Shown: positions 30,966 through 40,767 of the stretch, piece after piece | Layout: every line of letters begins with the position of its first letter | Position numbering within the stretch: the stretch's first letter is position 1 | Assembly: GCA_017456845.1 (NCBI GenBank) | Contig: JAFTIP010000055.1 | Location: 1 to 64,000, forward strand | Direction: 5' to 3' | From: Ruminococcus sp. | GTDB lineage: Bacteria; Bacillota; Clostridia; Oscillospirales; Acutalibacteraceae | DNA length: 64,000 nt | The notes under the pieces: model-generated | Seen by the model: the letters and a program-made list of their open reading frames with translations, nothing else | Databases searched by the model: none | Told to the model about the DNA's origin: nothing | Made by a program: the position numbers and the translations under genes

Positions 30966-33611
30966 TTATTTAACTCTTTTCTTTCTGTTTACAAGGTCGA
31001 TGATTCCCTTTATAAGCTGAATAATAAATGTGGGAATAAATGCTAAAAGCCAGATAAGACCGAACTGCTCCTGATTGATGGGAGCAACCTCAAACCAAGT
31101 CTGAATTGCAGGAACAAAAAGAACAATTACAAGAAGCAATGTGCCAACTAAGAAAGCACCGATGCTGTACATATTTGAGAGAAGACCAATTTTGAAGATA
31201 GAATGGTTACTTCTGCAGTTAAAGCCGTGGAAAAGACGTGAAAGAGTAAGGGTTGCAAAAGCAAGTGTGCTTGCCAAAGCGGGATTCTCAGCAGGATTTC
31301 CGAGGTAGAATGCAATGAGGGTTACAATTGCGATTAATGCACCCTGACCCAGCATAAGACCTGCAAAGTCTTTTGTAAGAATACCCTTGTTGGGGTCTCT
31401 GGGCTTCTGGCTGAGTAAATCACCTGCGGCAGGCTCCATACCGATTGAGATAGCAGGTAAGGAGTCGGTTAAAAGATTGATAAAGAGAAGATGAACAGCA
31501 GCAAAGGGAGCAGGGAGCCCCATAATTGAGCAGTAAAGAACCGCTAAAGTACCTGCCATATTACCTGAAAGCAGGAAGAGAATGGAGTTGCGGATGTTGC
31601 GGTAAACGTTACGGCCGTTTGCAACTGCCTTGATAATGGTAGCAAAGTTATCGTCCTGTAAAATCATGGAAGCGGCATCCTTTGATACTTCGGTACCTGT
31701 AATACCCATAGCAACGCCGATGTCCGCCTTCTTAAGTGCAGGTGCGTCGTTAACACCGTCGCCTGTCATAGAAACAATGTTGCCTTTTCTCTGCCATGCT
31801 TCAACAATGCGGATTTTGTTTTCAGGTGAAACTCGTGCGTAAACCGAGATTTTCTCAATGGTTGCGTCAAGCTCTTCGTCGGTCATTGCGTCAAGCTCCA
31901 TACCTGTAACAGAAATATCACCGTCACGGAAAATGCCAATCTGCTTGGCAATTGCAGTAGCTGTGATTTTGTGGTCACCTGTAATCATAACAGGCTTAAT
32001 GCCTGCACGAATTGCGTCAGCAACTGCTTGCTTTGACTCCTCTCTGGGAGGGTCAATCATAGAAACCAGACCTAAGAAGGTAAAGTCCTTCTCAGTATCT
32101 ACTGTTAAAGGCTCGTCAGTGTTTTTAAAAGCAAAAGTAAGAACTCTGAGGCCGTTTTCTGAGAATTTGCGGTTACGCTCTAAGATTGCGGTTTTGTCTT
32201 CTTCTGTAATATCACGAACACCGTTTTCGGTTGCAATCTTAACTGTTCTGTCTAAAATAACGTCAAGAGCACCCTTTGTAAGAACAACGGTTTTGCCGTC
32301 GATAATAAACTTTGTGCTCATCATCTTACGGTCAGAGTCAAAGGGAACCTCTTCAAGACGCTTGAACTGAGTTCTGAGAGCATTTTCGTTAAGGCCAACC
32401 TTGCGGTAAGTCTCAAGAAGTGCGTACTCTGTGGGGTCGCCTATACCTGTGCCGTCAACAATGCTGGAATCGTTGTTTAGAACCATATTGTAAAGAAGAA
32501 GCTTGTGGTTAACGTCTGCTAAGTTAAGCTCTTCTTCGTGAATCTTCTTGCCATTTACGTAAAGACGCTGAACGGTCATTTTGTTCTGAGTAAGTGTACC
32601 TGTTTTATCTGAGCAGATGACAGACACACAGCCAAGGCTTTCAACAGCCTTAAGGTCTTTGATAACTGCATTTTCCTTGGCCATTTTCTGAGTACCCATT
32701 GCCTGAACAATGGTAACAATGGAGCTTAAAGCCTCGGGAATAGCGGCAACTGCTAAAGCTACAGCAAAGAGTAGAGAATCCATAACGATTTTCATAACGT
32801 CGGGATTTTCCACGCCTCTGAAGCCGTTGAACATAGAAAGGCCGAAAACTAAAACGCAGATTGCCATAATAATAATGGCAAGCTTTTTTGAGAAAGAGTC
32901 AAGGCTTTTCTGCAAGGGAGTTTTCTTTTCCTTTGCGGCATTCATAAGAGAAGCGATTTTACCGATTTCGGTGTTCATACCTGTGCCGGTTACTGCTACT
33001 AATGCACGGCCGTAGGTTACCAAGCTTCCTGAGAATACCATATTGGAGCGGTCGGCAAGAGGAACTTCGCCATCAATAATATCTTCGCTTTTGTCAACGT
33101 TTGTGCTTTCACCTGTAAGTGAGCTTTCGTTAACCTGTAAGGAGTAGTTGTTAATAATTCTGCCGTCGGCAACAACCAAGTCGCCGGCTTCAAGAACAAC
33201 AATGTCGCCCTCTACAACATATTTTGATGGAATCTCAATCTTAACGCCGTCACGGATAACCTTGGCATTGGGTGAAGACAGAGATTTAAGGCTCTCGAGA
33301 GATTTCTCAGCTTTAATATGCTGGGCTGTGCCTAAAATCGCGTTTAAAATAATAACCGCAAAAATTACAATTGTGCTTTCAACATTTCCTGAAATAAGGG
33401 AAATTACAGCTGCCACAATAAGAATAATTACCAGCAAATCTGCAAACTGGCTTAAGAACACCTGTAAAACGGTTTTCTTTTTGCCTTCTTTAAGAACATT
33501 TTCGCCGTTTTTCTCTAAAAGTTCTTTTGCCTTTTGTGATGAAAGACCTTCGGTGTTAACGCCGAGTTTCTCAAAGATTTCGTCTTTCGACATCTGATAC
33601 CACGGTTTCAT
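30966..33611 (-). CDS. P-type cation ATPase (Ca2+/Mn2+ type, P2A)
   Basis: This 881-residue protein has the N-terminal cation-ATPase domain, the actuator motif 'SLTGES', the phosphorylation motif 'CSDKTGTLTQNKMTV', 'GDHKITATAIAKQIG' and the hinge 'MTGDGVNDAPALKKADIGVAMG', with about ten membrane helices. Helix 4 reads 'VAAIPEALSS' where many Ca2+ pumps have PEGL. The family label by sequence is calcium-transporting ATPase. The gene lies under a yybP-ykoY Mn2+ riboswitch, which supports Mn2+ export as its job, as for Lactococcus YoaB-type pumps. The start is ATG 33611 with AGGAGG 7 bases upstream. Longer in-frame starts (33746) would put the riboswitch inside the protein. Confidence 0.92.
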   Translation of the reverse strand: MKPWYQMSKDEIFEKLGVNTEGLSSQKAKELLEKNGENVLKEGKKKTVLQVFLSQFADLLVIILIVAAVISLISGNVESTIVIFAVIILNAILGTAQHIKAEKSLESLKSLSSPNAKVIRDGVKIEIPSKYVVEGDIVVLEAGDLVVADGRIINNYSLQVNESSLTGESTNVDKSEDIIDGEVPLADRSNMVFSGSLVTYGRALVAVTGTGMNTEIGKIASLMNAAKEKKTPLQKSLDSFSKKLAIIIMAICVLVFGLSMFNGFRGVENPDVMKIVMDSLLFAVALAVAAIPEALSSIVTIVQAMGTQKMAKENAVIKDLKAVESLGCVSVICSDKTGTLTQNKMTVQRLYVNGKKIHEEELNLADVNHKLLLYNMVLNNDSSIVDGTGIGDPTEYALLETYRKVGLNENALRTQFKRLEEVPFDSDRKMMSTKFIIDGKTVVLTKGALDVILDRTVKIATENGVRDITEEDKTAILERNRKFSENGLRVLTFAFKNTDEPLTVDTEKDFTFLGLVSMIDPPREESKQAVADAIRAGIKPVMITGDHKITATAIAKQIGIFRDGDISVTGMELDAMTDEELDATIEKISVYARVSPENKIRIVEAWQRKGNIVSMTGDGVNDAPALKKADIGVAMGITGTEVSKDAASMILQDDNFATIIKAVANGRNVYRNIRNSILFLLSGNMAGTLAVLYCSIMGLPAPFAAVHLLFINLLTDSLPAISIGMEPAAGDLLSQKPRDPNKGILTKDFAGLMLGQGALIAIVTLIAFYLGNPAENPALASTLAFATLTLSRLFHGFNCRSNHSIFKIGLLSNMYSIGAFLVGTLLLVIVLFVPAIQTWFEVAPINQEQFGLIWLLAFIPTFIIQLIKGIIDLVNRKKRVK

Positions 33612-33645
33612 ATTAAGCCTCCTGAATTTATTAAGGGAATAAAAA

Positions 33646-33775
33646 AAGACTTTTATTGCAAAATCCCCTTGGAACTCTGCAATAAAAGTCTCGTTCTTTA
33701 AGATATATCCGATACCCTGAGGGTATGTACTGACGAATAATACCACAGTTTTCTGCGAACTACTCCCTCTTATGC
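33646..33775 (-). promoter_or_regulatory. yybP-ykoY (Mn2+) riboswitch with terminator
   Basis: Read on the minus strand, the leader has GAGGGAGTAG (about 33768-33759), TTCGTCAGTACAT, the ACCCTCAGGGT hairpin, CGGATATAT and AACGAGACTTT, in the order of the yybP-ykoY Mn2+ aptamer. The 3' end of the aptamer GACTTTTATTGCA pairs with TGCAATAAAAGTC, which is followed by TTTTTTT, a terminator. So Mn2+ binding should hold the aptamer and stop the terminator forming. A promoter TAGACA-17-TAAAAT lies at 33810-33782. The remaining stretch 33811-34054 holds only AT-rich sequence and the GTG-start ribosome site (AAGGAGAGG) of the next gene. Confidence 0.88.
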
Positions 33776-34054
33776 CTGTTTATTTTAGCAGAGCAAAGCC
33801 CGATTGTCTATAGCTTTTGAATATTTTCGGCAAACTATCCTGTTTTAGCAGCAAAAAAACTGATTTAATTTATATAAATAAACATAACCGGATTTTTTTT
33901 GAAAATTTGTATTTATGAAGCTTGGTGTGTATAAGTATTATACAAAACAACACCTGATTTTTACGCAAAAAAGTAGAAAATTTATGCAGATATGTACACG
34001 GAGTTGATTATGTGTTATGATTAATATGTATATTATTGAAAAGGAGAGGATTTT

Positions 34055-34600
34055 GTGAAAACCTTCAATTGTATTTTAGGCGTTTTTTCAATTCTCGGTG
34101 CTGTTTATTGTATGTTTTTCCCCGGTGCAACCTTTTTAAGCTCCAGCCTTATTGTGGCTATTCTGCTTGGTGTAATGGGTATTTGCAGTATCTTTGAGTT
34201 TGCAACCAATAAGGAAGCCAAAAACACCCAAGGCAGAAAAAAGCTTGCGGCTAACGGTGTAATTGAGCTTGTTTTCGGAATAGGTGCGGCTGTTCTTTCC
34301 GTGCTTGCAATATTTATTCCTTGGGTGCGTGCAATGCTTGACATTATGATTTTAATAATGTTCGTATTCTGGCTTATTTATTCAGGCGTTACAGGTATTT
34401 TCACGGCTGTGGCTATTAAAAAGCATGGCAATAAAATGTGGGTGTTTTCCCTGATTATGAACATACTGCTTATTGTAACAGGTCTTTACGGTGCAACTCA
34501 CCTTGTGTATGCCGCTTTTGCTATAGGCTATATGATAGGTATTACACTTCTTGTATATGGCATAAGACTTATTATGTCCGCCTTTGAAAAACATGAATAA
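34055..34600 (+). CDS. HdeD/DUF308-family membrane protein
   Basis: This 181-residue protein has six hydrophobic segments in three pairs ('LGVFSILGAVYCMFFPGATFLSSSLIVAILLGVMGI' and similar), the pattern of the DUF308/HdeD family. The function of the family in Gram-positives is not known. The start is GTG 34055 after AAGGAGAGG. It lies 12 bases upstream of the ABC exporter genes and may share their transcript. Confidence 0.8.
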   Translation: MKTFNCILGVFSILGAVYCMFFPGATFLSSSLIVAILLGVMGICSIFEFATNKEAKNTQGRKKLAANGVIELVFGIGAAVLSVLAIFIPWVRAMLDIMILIMFVFWLIYSGVTGIFTAVAIKKHGNKMWVFSLIMNILLIVTGLYGATHLVYAAFAIGYMIGITLLVYGIRLIMSAFEKHE

Positions 34601-34612
34601 GGAGGTTAACCG

Positions 34613-36343
34613 ATGAAATGTGTATTTAAAGAGCTTAGGGCGTATGTAAAAGAGCTTGTGCTGATTGTGCTTACAGTATTGGGTACAACTCTTTCTGCCT
34701 TAGCTTTGCCGTCCCTTCTTTCCGTACTTATTGACGTTGCTATTCCAAACGAAGATATGGCAATGGTTATAAAAGTCGGTGGCTTTATGATTGCCTTTGT
34801 TATCTTTGGGCTTTTCTGCGGTGTGGTTACCAGCCGCCTTTCCGCTACAGTTTCAATGGGTGTGGGCAGAAATTTAAGAAGCAAAATTTTTAACAAGGTT
34901 CAGTATTTTGCTCAGGAAGAAATCGACAGATTCTCTGCCTCTTCACTTATTACAAGAACCAACAACGATATTTCTCAGGTTCAGGTTTTCTTAAATCAGT
35001 GCTTAAGAATTGCGGTACAGGCACCTATTATGTGTGTGTGCGGTGTTGTGCTTGCAATTAAAAGCTCGCCTCAGCTTTCAGGTGTTTTGGTAATTTCTAT
35101 TCCCTTAATGGCGGTTGTACTTGTGGCTATTGCAAAGATTGCGGTGCCTCTTTCCACAAAAATTCAGACCAAAATCGACCGCATCAACCTTGTTATGCGT
35201 GAAAAGCTTACAGGTGTGCGTGTAATTCGTGCTTTTGGTACAGTTGACTTTGAGTCGAAGAAGTTTGACGAAATCAACCGTGACTACCAGAAAACCAACA
35301 AAAAGCTTCAGCGTACAACCAACCTTGTTATGCCTGTGCTTGTTATTGTACTTTCTTTTACAGCGGCTATGGTTATGCTTATGGCTGCTAATCAGAGTCT
35401 TAACAAGGGTATTGATTATACAATCGGCGAGGTTATGGCTATTATCCAGTATATTATGCAGATTATGATGGCTGTAATTATGCTTACTCTGGTATTTGTT
35501 ATGCTTCCTCGTGCTTCAACTGCCGCTAAGCGTGCCCTCGAAGTTTTAGAAACAGAGCCTTCTATCAAGAATAAAGAAAACACTAAGGATAACACCCAAA
35601 AGCGTGGTTACCTTACATTTAAAAATGTTTCATTTACTTATCCCGGTGCTGACGTGCCGGCCATACAGGGGCTTTCTTTTGAGGCAAAGCCCGGTGAAAC
35701 TACTGCCATTATCGGCGGTACAGGTATGGGTAAGTCGACGGTTGTTAACCTTATACCCCGTCTTTACGATGTAACTGAAGGTCAGGTATTGGTTGATGAT
35801 GTTGACGTAAGGGATTACGATATGGAAGTTCTGAGAAACAAAATTGGTTTTGTTCCTCAGAAGGCGGTGCTTTTTGCGGGCACAATCGACTCCAACATCC
35901 AGTTCGGCGACAGAAATGCAGACGAAGACAGAATTGAAGAAGCAGTTAAGATTGCTCAGTCCTACGACTTCGTTATGAAGAAGGAAGGCGGATTTGAGGC
36001 TCCCATTTCTCAAGGCGGTACAAACGTTTCGGGCGGTCAGCGTCAGCGTCTTGCAATTGCCAGAGCAATTGTAAGGAAGCCTGAAATTTATGTATTTGAC
36101 GACAGCTTCTCAGCCCTTGATTTTAAAACGGACAAGTCCCTTCGTCAGGCACTTTCTAAAGAAACCGGAGATGCAACGGTAGTAATCGTTGCTCAGCGAA
36201 TCAGCACAATTATTGATGCTGACAGAATTATTGTTATTGAAAACGGTCAGGTTGCAGGTATGGGAACTCATAAGGAGCTTCTTGAGTCTTGCGATGTTTA
36301 CAAGGAAATTGTAGATTCTCAGATGAGTAAGGAGGAAAAGTGA
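34613..36343 (+). CDS. ABC exporter half-transporter 1 (permease-ATPase fusion)
   Basis: Residues 1-310 are a six-helix exporter membrane domain, and residues about 330-570 an ATPase with Walker A 'IIGGTGMGKSTV', the signature 'VSGGQRQRLAIARA', and Walker B 'IYVFDDSFSALD'. Asp at the catalytic Glu position ('VFDDS') marks the degenerate site usual in one half of heterodimeric exporters such as BmrC/BmrD or TM287/288. It overlaps the next gene by 4 bases. It should form a heterodimer with it to export drugs, lipids or peptides. Confidence 0.9.
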   Translation: MKCVFKELRAYVKELVLIVLTVLGTTLSALALPSLLSVLIDVAIPNEDMAMVIKVGGFMIAFVIFGLFCGVVTSRLSATVSMGVGRNLRSKIFNKVQYFAQEEIDRFSASSLITRTNNDISQVQVFLNQCLRIAVQAPIMCVCGVVLAIKSSPQLSGVLVISIPLMAVVLVAIAKIAVPLSTKIQTKIDRINLVMREKLTGVRVIRAFGTVDFESKKFDEINRDYQKTNKKLQRTTNLVMPVLVIVLSFTAAMVMLMAANQSLNKGIDYTIGEVMAIIQYIMQIMMAVIMLTLVFVMLPRASTAAKRALEVLETEPSIKNKENTKDNTQKRGYLTFKNVSFTYPGADVPAIQGLSFEAKPGETTAIIGGTGMGKSTVVNLIPRLYDVTEGQVLVDDVDVRDYDMEVLRNKIGFVPQKAVLFAGTIDSNIQFGDRNADEDRIEEAVKIAQSYDFVMKKEGGFEAPISQGGTNVSGGQRQRLAIARAIVRKPEIYVFDDSFSALDFKTDKSLRQALSKETGDATVVIVAQRISTIIDADRIIVIENGQVAGMGTHKELLESCDVYKEIVDSQMSKEEK

Positions 36344-38121
36344 TGATTAAAAGAAAAAAATCCGCCACTCAGAAGGGAACCTACAAAAGACTGTTCTCAT
36401 ATATGAAGCCTTACAGAGGCAAGCTTATTTTAGCAATTATTCTTATTATGCTGGCAAACCTTGCCTATGCACTTGCTCCCCTCTTTATGGGTAATGCCAC
36501 AAACTTCCTTGCACTTATTCTTCAAAACGGCAGAAGTGCTCAGGCAGGTGCAGATTTTATTATGTTCCTGTTGCTTATGGGCGGTGCTTACGGTGTTAAC
36601 TCCTTGCTTTCTTATATCGGTACCTGCCTTATTGTAGGCGTTACAGAAAATACAATTTACGACCTTCGCAAAAAGGTTGACTATAAGCTTTCGAAGCTTC
36701 CTTTAAACTACTACGACACAAACTCCTACGGCGATATTTTAAGCCGTATTACCAATGACGTTGACACAGTTTCAAGCTCTTTGCAGCAGAGTATTTATCA
36801 GATTTTAAATGCTTTCTTCACAATTGTAATCATCTTTATTATTATGCTTAACATCAGCGGTGTGCTTACCTTTGTGGGGCTTGCCGTAATTCCTGTGGCA
36901 CTTCTTGTGGTATCCAAAATTGCCAAGAAGTCCAAGGCTAAATTTGATGCTCAGCAGAAGAAAACAGGTGAGCTTAACGGCTTTGTTGAGGAGTATTACT
37001 CAGGCCATAACGTTGTTACGGTTTTCGGCAGAGAAGATACAGTTATTGAAGAATTCGAGCATACAAATGAAGAGCTTTTTGAGTCTTCCAAGGATGGTCA
37101 GTTCTTAGCAGGTACGCTAATGCCTATTATGCAGAATACAACAAACTTAGGTTATGCTCTTGTTTCTGTATTTGGTGCAATTATCGCTATTATGGGCGGA
37201 CTTTCAATTGGTATGATTCAGTCCTTTACTCTTTATCTGCGTCAGTTCTCTCAGCCACTTACACAGGTAATGCAGATTACCAACGTAATTCAGGCTACAG
37301 GTTCTGCCGCTGCAAGAATTTTTGAGTTCTTGGACGAAACTGAAGAAGTTCCCGACGTTGAAAATCCCAAGTTCCCCGAAAAGCTCAGAGGCGAAGTTAC
37401 GTTTGACCACATCCGCTTTGGTTATTTACCTCACCAGACTCTTATTCATGACCTTGATATTAAAATCGGTGCAGGCGAAAAGACTGCTATCGTTGGTCCC
37501 ACAGGTGCAGGTAAAACTACACTTATCAACCTTATTATGCGTTTTTACGACGTAAGGAGCGGCGGCATAAAGATTGACGGAGTTGATATCCGTGATATGG
37601 AAAGACACAGACTCCGTGAAATCTTCGGTATGGTTCTTCAGGACACTTGGCTTTACAACGGCACAATTATGGAAAACATCCGTTACGGCAAGCTTGGTGC
37701 ATCTGATGAGGAAGTTATCGAAGCCGCCAAGAAAGCAAGGGCAGATGCCTTTATACGTACACTTCCCGGTGGTTACAACTTCGTTTTACAGGAAGGTGCT
37801 TCTAACATTGCTCAGGGTCAGCGTCAGCTCTTAACAATTGCAAGAGCTATGCTTAATAATCCTCCCATTCTTATCCTCGACGAGGCTACATCTTCTGTCG
37901 ATACCCGTACCGAGGTTATGATTCAGGAGGCTATGACCGAGATGATGAAGGGCAAGACTTCCTTCGTAATCGCTCACAGACTTTCAACAATCAAAGATGC
38001 TGAAAATATCCTTTATATGCAGGATGGCGACATCTTAGAGGTCGGCAATCACGAAGAGCTTATGGCTAAAAACGGTCTTTACGCTAAGCTTTATAATTCT
38101 CAGTTCTCTGATAATGACTGA
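36340..38121 (+). CDS. ABC exporter half-transporter 2 (permease-ATPase fusion)
   Basis: This 593-residue partner has the membrane domain (about 25-320) and an ATPase with Walker A 'IVGPTGAGKTTL', 'MVLQDTWLYNGTI', and Walker B 'ILILDEATSSVD' with the catalytic Glu. The signature motif is 'NIAQGQRQLLTIARA', with Ala-Gln in place of Ser-Gly. It is thus the half with the active catalytic Glu, the complement of the upstream half. The export substrate is unknown. Confidence 0.9.
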   Translation: MMIKRKKSATQKGTYKRLFSYMKPYRGKLILAIILIMLANLAYALAPLFMGNATNFLALILQNGRSAQAGADFIMFLLLMGGAYGVNSLLSYIGTCLIVGVTENTIYDLRKKVDYKLSKLPLNYYDTNSYGDILSRITNDVDTVSSSLQQSIYQILNAFFTIVIIFIIMLNISGVLTFVGLAVIPVALLVVSKIAKKSKAKFDAQQKKTGELNGFVEEYYSGHNVVTVFGREDTVIEEFEHTNEELFESSKDGQFLAGTLMPIMQNTTNLGYALVSVFGAIIAIMGGLSIGMIQSFTLYLRQFSQPLTQVMQITNVIQATGSAAARIFEFLDETEEVPDVENPKFPEKLRGEVTFDHIRFGYLPHQTLIHDLDIKIGAGEKTAIVGPTGAGKTTLINLIMRFYDVRSGGIKIDGVDIRDMERHRLREIFGMVLQDTWLYNGTIMENIRYGKLGASDEEVIEAAKKARADAFIRTLPGGYNFVLQEGASNIAQGQRQLLTIARAMLNNPPILILDEATSSVDTRTEVMIQEAMTEMMKGKTSFVIAHRLSTIKDAENILYMQDGDILEVGNHEELMAKNGLYAKLYNSQFSDND

Positions 38122-38127
38122 TAAAAA

Positions 38128-38158
38128 ATTAAGGCTCCCGATTTCGGGAGCCTTTTTT
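38128..38158 (+). terminator. Terminator after the ABC exporter genes
   Basis: AAGGCTCCCGA pairs with TCGGGAGCCTT around TT, followed by TTTTTT. Confidence 0.88.
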
Positions 38159-38165
38159 GCGTTTG

Positions 38166-39353
38166 TCAGGATAAATATTTGCTTCTGTTTTTAAATGTAA
38201 TGTGGTGGTATATAAATATCATAGCCACAACGAAAAGATTAAGCACCAAGGCTAAAATATTGCTTATAATATAATACTCGTTGAACAGGTAGAATGTGAG
38301 GAACAGAATATCTGCGGTTTCTGCAATTGATAAAAATACCACCGCAGGTGTGGGCTTGTGTTTTAAAGTAAGCAGGAAAATTATGCCCAGAATATGGCAT
38401 ATAGCAATCATCACTGCAAGGAATATAAATATTATAGTACCAACAGTTCCCACAGTAGCCGCTGCAATAACACAGCTTACATAGGCGCTTACAAATGAGA
38501 AATAAGTGTAAGGCTCCATACTTGGGTTTATAAATTCAACTATGGTAAAAACAATCTTAACAAGCAATAAAGCGGTTATTGAATATTTTAATATCTTCTG
38601 AGTTTTGCTTACGGGGATTATCTTTCCGGGCGGTGCAGGATATCGTGAACGTCTTTCTTTTACGTTTTTGAGTATTATGTAAACAAAGAACAAGGGCGCA
38701 ACAATAAATATCACTAAAAGCATACCGATAAACAGAATGTTTCGGCAAATCTGAGGCGAGGTTGCGTCGTAAAATACAGTTTCGTTGCCTTTGCCTTCGG
38801 TTTTGACAAGCCTTGCGTAGGTGTCGCCTAATGTAAGAGGTGCTTTCTCCAAAGAATAGGTGTTATAATTTACGGTGTAGCTTTCCCGAAAGTTTGATTC
38901 TTTTTCCCATTGGTTGTATTCACATTCAGAATAACTGCAATACTCGCCCTCCTGAGTAAACTCAAAAATAAATCCTCCTCTGACGAAGAAAAGCTCGATG
39001 TTGTTCGTGCCGTTGAAGCGGGCGGAGTAATCGCCTGCCGAATTAAACTTAAATTGCTTTTCGATATTACCGTTGCAGTCGAAGATAACAAGGGTTTTAC
39101 TATCGTTAAGAGTAATCAGAATTTGTTCGTTTTTGTTAACGTCGAAGCATTCAATTGAGCTTGTTGTAAGAATTGGCTCATCAGTAGAATAAATATTTAC
39201 GTTATCCCATATCTCGCTAATGGTTATGGCGGTTGCGGAAAAGATTGAGAAAATAATAAGCAAAAATGCAAATAAAAAGACGGAAATAGTCTTAGCGTAC
39301 TTTTTAAATATAATTATAATAAATATCCCTCCACAAAGCTTTTCTGATTTCAT
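38166..39353 (-). CDS. Membrane protein with extracytoplasmic beta domain, function unknown
   Basis: A first membrane segment (about 20-45 from ATG 39353) leads into about 150 residues outside the membrane ('NEQILITLNDSKTLVIFDCNGNIEKQFKF...') that look like a beta-propeller blade or lectin-like sheet. One more helix, a basic loop ('KERRSRYPAPPGKIIPVSKTQK') and four C-terminal helices follow. The start is uncertain: ATG 39398 has no ribosome site, ATG 39353 has a weak one, and GGAGGG lies inside the frame at about 39329. It is monocistronic between two terminators. I do not recognise a family. Confidence 0.62.
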   Translation of the reverse strand: MKSEKLCGGIFIIIIFKKYAKTISVFLFAFLLIIFSIFSATAITISEIWDNVNIYSTDEPILTTSSIECFDVNKNEQILITLNDSKTLVIFDCNGNIEKQFKFNSAGDYSARFNGTNNIELFFVRGGFIFEFTQEGEYCSYSECEYNQWEKESNFRESYTVNYNTYSLEKAPLTLGDTYARLVKTEGKGNETVFYDATSPQICRNILFIGMLLVIFIVAPLFFVYIILKNVKERRSRYPAPPGKIIPVSKTQKILKYSITALLLVKIVFTIVEFINPSMEPYTYFSFVSAYVSCVIAAATVGTVGTIIFIFLAVMIAICHILGIIFLLTLKHKPTPAVVFLSIAETADILFLTFYLFNEYYIISNILALVLNLFVVAMIFIYHHITFKNRSKYLS

Positions 39354-39400
39354 AATATCACGCAGAGTGTGTTTAGTCAATACGACGAAGACAGACACAT

Positions 39401-39440
39401 AAAAAAAGCCGACCCTTATTTAAAAGGGTCGGCAAAAAAT
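39401..39440. terminator. Bidirectional terminator
   Basis: AAAGCCGACCCTT pairs with AAGGGTCGGC and has A/T tails on both sides. It lies just beyond the stop of the histidine kinase gene. Confidence 0.85.
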
Positions 39441-39441
39441 T

Positions 39442-40767
39442 TTATTTAATTCTCAGTACTGCACTTATTGAAATGTAGCTTTCGTGTTCTTTAATAATCA
39501 GATCTCCGTCATGCTCTTTTACAATTTTTTTGAGGATTGCAAGCCCCTTGCCGTGGTTGGTTTCGTCTTTTTTTACTGTAGTAAGATTTGGATTTTCTTT
39601 TAGCACATTGCCGTTGGTTGTGTTTTTGCATGTAACAATGCAAAAGTTGAGATGGGTACGGATTTTAAGGGAAATCTGCTTATTATCAAAGTTATTTCTG
39701 CTAAGGTATTCTATGGCGTTATCGCAAAGATTACCAATGAGCGACACAGTATCGGCAGAGCTTAAAAATTTAAGAGTGTTGGCAATATCAACCGAAAAGT
39801 CGATTTTGGATGAAGCGGCTTTTTCAAGCTCTACGTTTAAAATCGCGTTAAGTATAGGGTTGTCAGAGTAAATCGGAGTATATGCCGATTTAAGTGAAGC
39901 TGTGGTCTCTCTGCAAAGGTTAACCGCATCTTCATAGCTGCCGTTTTCAATAAGCTTCTGCAGGGTACTTATTTTATTTTTTATATCGTGCTTTTCGCTT
40001 ACGATTCTTTCAATCTGGTTGTTTGTTGCAAGAGTGCTTTTTTCGTAAAGTTCTGCACGCTGTGCGTTAAGCAGAAGCTCTGTTTTTACCGCATTGGCTT
40101 TGCTTAGACGAATAAGCAGAAAATAAATAAGCACCGCAATAATTACCATTGAGAAACAGCATACAATAAGGTATCCGAGTATATTATCGTTGAAGGCTGC
40201 CGCCTGATAAATAAACATACAACAATACAGTATAACGGTGCAAAGCAATGGAATGGAGGTGAACGCAGCGACTTCAAAGACACCTAAAAGCTGTATTTTT
40301 TTAGGATTGAGCTTAAGCACAAGCCATAAAAGCAGGGCGGTAGCAATGTTGATTACAAAAAGTGCTGTGTATCTTGAATTGGTCGACATAGTGAAGAATT
40401 GCTCTAACGACGTTCCTGTAAAGAACACCAGCACGTAGCTGAAAGTGTAAGAAATAATAGCGTTAATTGCGAAAGCAAACACAGGCATTATTATTCGCAT
40501 ATATAGCTTGCCTTTTAAGAACAGTACGCTGTAAGAAATAAGAATAAGTACACCAATCAGCGAATCAAGATAAAAAAAGTCAGAGCCTGTCATTTTGCCT
40601 GAAAAGGTAAAGACAGAGCAGACCGTAAACATAGCAGTAACATAACCCCAGTAGGAAAGCCTGCGTTTAAGTTTGCTTTCAGGCTTGTTAAAATAAAGAT
40701 ACAAAAAGGTTATGAACATAAAAGCCTGAAACAGGTTTGTAAAAAGTTCAACAGCCATACCTATCAT
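39442..40767 (-). CDS. GHKL-type sensor histidine kinase (AgrC/LytS-like)
   Basis: The first 200 or so residues contain six or seven membrane segments. A cytoplasmic helix with 'SEKHDIKNKISTLQKL' holds the probable phospho-His, and the ATPase domain has 'IGNLCDNAIEYL' (N box) and 'NHGKGLAILKKI' (G box). This is the GHKL class of AgrC-like receptors, which bind extracellular peptides in known cases. ATG 40767 overlaps the stop of the response regulator gene (ATGA); an ATG at 40785 is possible. No agrB or agrD gene is beside it. Confidence 0.85.
   Translation of the reverse strand: MIGMAVELFTNLFQAFMFITFLYLYFNKPESKLKRRLSYWGYVTAMFTVCSVFTFSGKMTGSDFFYLDSLIGVLILISYSVLFLKGKLYMRIIMPVFAFAINAIISYTFSYVLVFFTGTSLEQFFTMSTNSRYTALFVINIATALLLWLVLKLNPKKIQLLGVFEVAAFTSIPLLCTVILYCCMFIYQAAAFNDNILGYLIVCCFSMVIIAVLIYFLLIRLSKANAVKTELLLNAQRAELYEKSTLATNNQIERIVSEKHDIKNKISTLQKLIENGSYEDAVNLCRETTASLKSAYTPIYSDNPILNAILNVELEKAASSKIDFSVDIANTLKFLSSADTVSLIGNLCDNAIEYLSRNNFDNKQISLKIRTHLNFCIVTCKNTTNGNVLKENPNLTTVKKDETNHGKGLAILKKIVKEHDGDLIIKEHESYISISAVLRIK

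Noticed and set aside
33612..33746. Longer N-terminus of the P-type ATPase
   Set aside because: The added 45 codons cover the riboswitch aptamer and terminator, and AGGAGG points to ATG 33611.
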